Source: Pseudomonadota bacterium (lineage in GTDB: Bacteria > Pseudomonadota > Gammaproteobacteria > Steroidobacterales > Steroidobacteraceae). From it: 6,867 nucleotides of DNA. Where the stretch lies: positions 1 through 6,867 of the forward strand of contig JAKADE010000147.1 of NCBI GenBank assembly GCA_021820785.1. The letters run 5' to 3'. Positions 6,168-6,867 of the stretch are shown here, one piece after another; within the stretch, counting starts at the first letter, position 1, and each line of letters begins with the position of its first letter. The translations under genes were made by a program, and so were the position numbers. Under the pieces are notes generated by a model. That model worked only from the letters and a program-made list of their open reading frames with translations. It was not told the DNA's origin and did no database searches.

Positions 6168-6170
6168 ATC

Positions 6171-6867
6171 TCAGATCCGCGCGAAGGTCAGGTCCCACAC
6201 CCCATGCCCGAGCCGCTCTCCGCGTCGCTCGAAGCGCGTCGCCGCCCGCTCCTCGGGACGGGCCACGAAAGTGCCTGTCGGGGAGAGGTTGCGCAGCCGC
6301 GACTCGGCGTTGAGGACTGCGAGCATCTCTTCGGCGTAGGCCGACCAGTCGGTCGCCAGATGCACGCGGCCGCCAGGCTTGAGACGCTCGGCGAGCAGAC
6401 CGACGAACGGGGGCTGGATCAAGCGCCGCTTGTGGTGCCGCTTCTTCGGCCAGGGGTCCGGAAAGAGCACCAGAATCTCCTCGAGGCACGCCGGCGGCAG
6501 ATGCCGTTCGAGCACTTCGACCGCATCGTGGCAGATCACCCGCACGTTACGCATTGAGCGCTCCTCGAGCGCCAGCAGCACCCGCCCGACGCCGGGCCGG
6601 TGCACCTCGATGCCCAGATAGTCTCGCTCCGGATGCGCCGCTGCGAGCGCCAGCAGGTTCTCCCCGTTGCCGAAACCCACTTCGGCCGTGCGCGGTGCGG
6701 TGCGACCGAACACGGCATCCAGATCGAGCAGTCCCTGCGGCTCCAGCCCGTACTTCGGCCACAGAGTCTCGAGCGCACGCTCCTGCGCGGGCGTGATGCG
6801 CCCGGCGCGGGTCACGAAAGAACGGATGGCGCGCGGGTGGTCGCTGGCGTTCAACCGCAGCGCCGTC
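6171..6867 (-). CDS. trmB: tRNA (guanine-N7-)-methyltransferase, 5' end probably outside window
   Basis: The enzyme uses S-adenosylmethionine to make m7G at position 46 of tRNA in the cytoplasm. Numbering from a possible TTG start at 6854 (227 residues), the motifs are IRSFVTRAGRITPAQ at 10-24, the SAM-binding loop EVGFGNGE at 58-65, GIEVH at 81-85, the family hallmark FPDPWPKKRHHKRRL at 131-145, ATDW at 167-170, and the C-terminal TRFERRGERLGHGVWDL at 206-222. The frame stays open from 6854 to the right edge (codons for T, A, L, R) and the TTG has no Shine-Dalgarno sequence. In E. coli TrmB the RIRSF motif starts nearly ten residues further in, so the real start is probably beyond the edge. 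The gene faces the marC-family gene with a 31-base gap. All catalytic and substrate motifs appear intact. Confidence 0.97.
   Translation of the reverse strand, partial: TALRLNASDHPRAIRSFVTRAGRITPAQERALETLWPKYGLEPQGLLDLDAVFGRTAPRTAEVGFGNGENLLALAAAHPERDYLGIEVHRPGVGRVLLALEERSMRNVRVICHDAVEVLERHLPPACLEEILVLFPDPWPKKRHHKRRLIQPPFVGLLAERLKPGGRVHLATDWSAYAEEMLAVLNAESRLRNLSPTGTFVARPEERAATRFERRGERLGHGVWDLTFARI

Overview
The window is ordinary-looking chromosomal DNA from a very GC-rich bacterium, most likely a gammaproteobacterium. The reasons are the high GC in every third codon position, the VWA/TPR–BatD aerotolerance gene pair, a PyrE that keeps Salmonella/E. coli active-site numbering, an AmpG-family permease, and a TrmB of the proteobacterial type. 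The genus cannot be fixed from the sequence. There is no sign of phage, IS element, CRISPR array, tRNA or rRNA. No stretch over 300 bases lacks a gene; the longest spacer is 184 bases.

Layout, left to right. Bases 1-725 (+) hold the 3' end of a Bat-type protein: a TPR, then a long low-complexity linker, then a conserved C-terminal motif. Its stop codon overlaps the start of batD (722-2458, +), so the two form the end of a bat (aerotolerance) operon whose earlier genes lie outside the window. batD faces pyrE (2467-3120, -) with 8 bases between the stops. pyrE diverges, across a 77-base spacer, from an AmpG-family muropeptide permease gene (3198-4631, +). The permease gene overlaps a small Rieske [2Fe-2S] protein gene (4615-5001, +) by 17 bases. 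The Rieske gene meets a small acidic protein gene of the DUF6763 type (5002-5316, -), and the two stop codons abut with no base between them. A 184-base divergent spacer carrying two adjacent inverted repeats leads to a MarC-family membrane protein gene (5501-6139, +). That gene faces trmB (6171 to the right edge, -), whose 5' end is probably cut off by the window.

Functionally these are separate housekeeping or envelope units. Bat proteins act in the envelope, PyrE in pyrimidine synthesis, AmpG in recycling of cell-wall muropeptides, and TrmB in tRNA m7G46 modification. MarC is an integral membrane protein of unclear role. The Rieske and DUF6763 proteins have no established function. The strand of the transcription units alternates along the window, giving three tight convergent junctions, none with a recognisable intrinsic terminator.

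I did not find a clearly new multi-gene system. The observations most worth following are the regulatory structure in the DUF6763/marC spacer, a short upstream ORF before marC, a possible leaderless pyrE promoter, and the coupled AmpG–Rieske pair.
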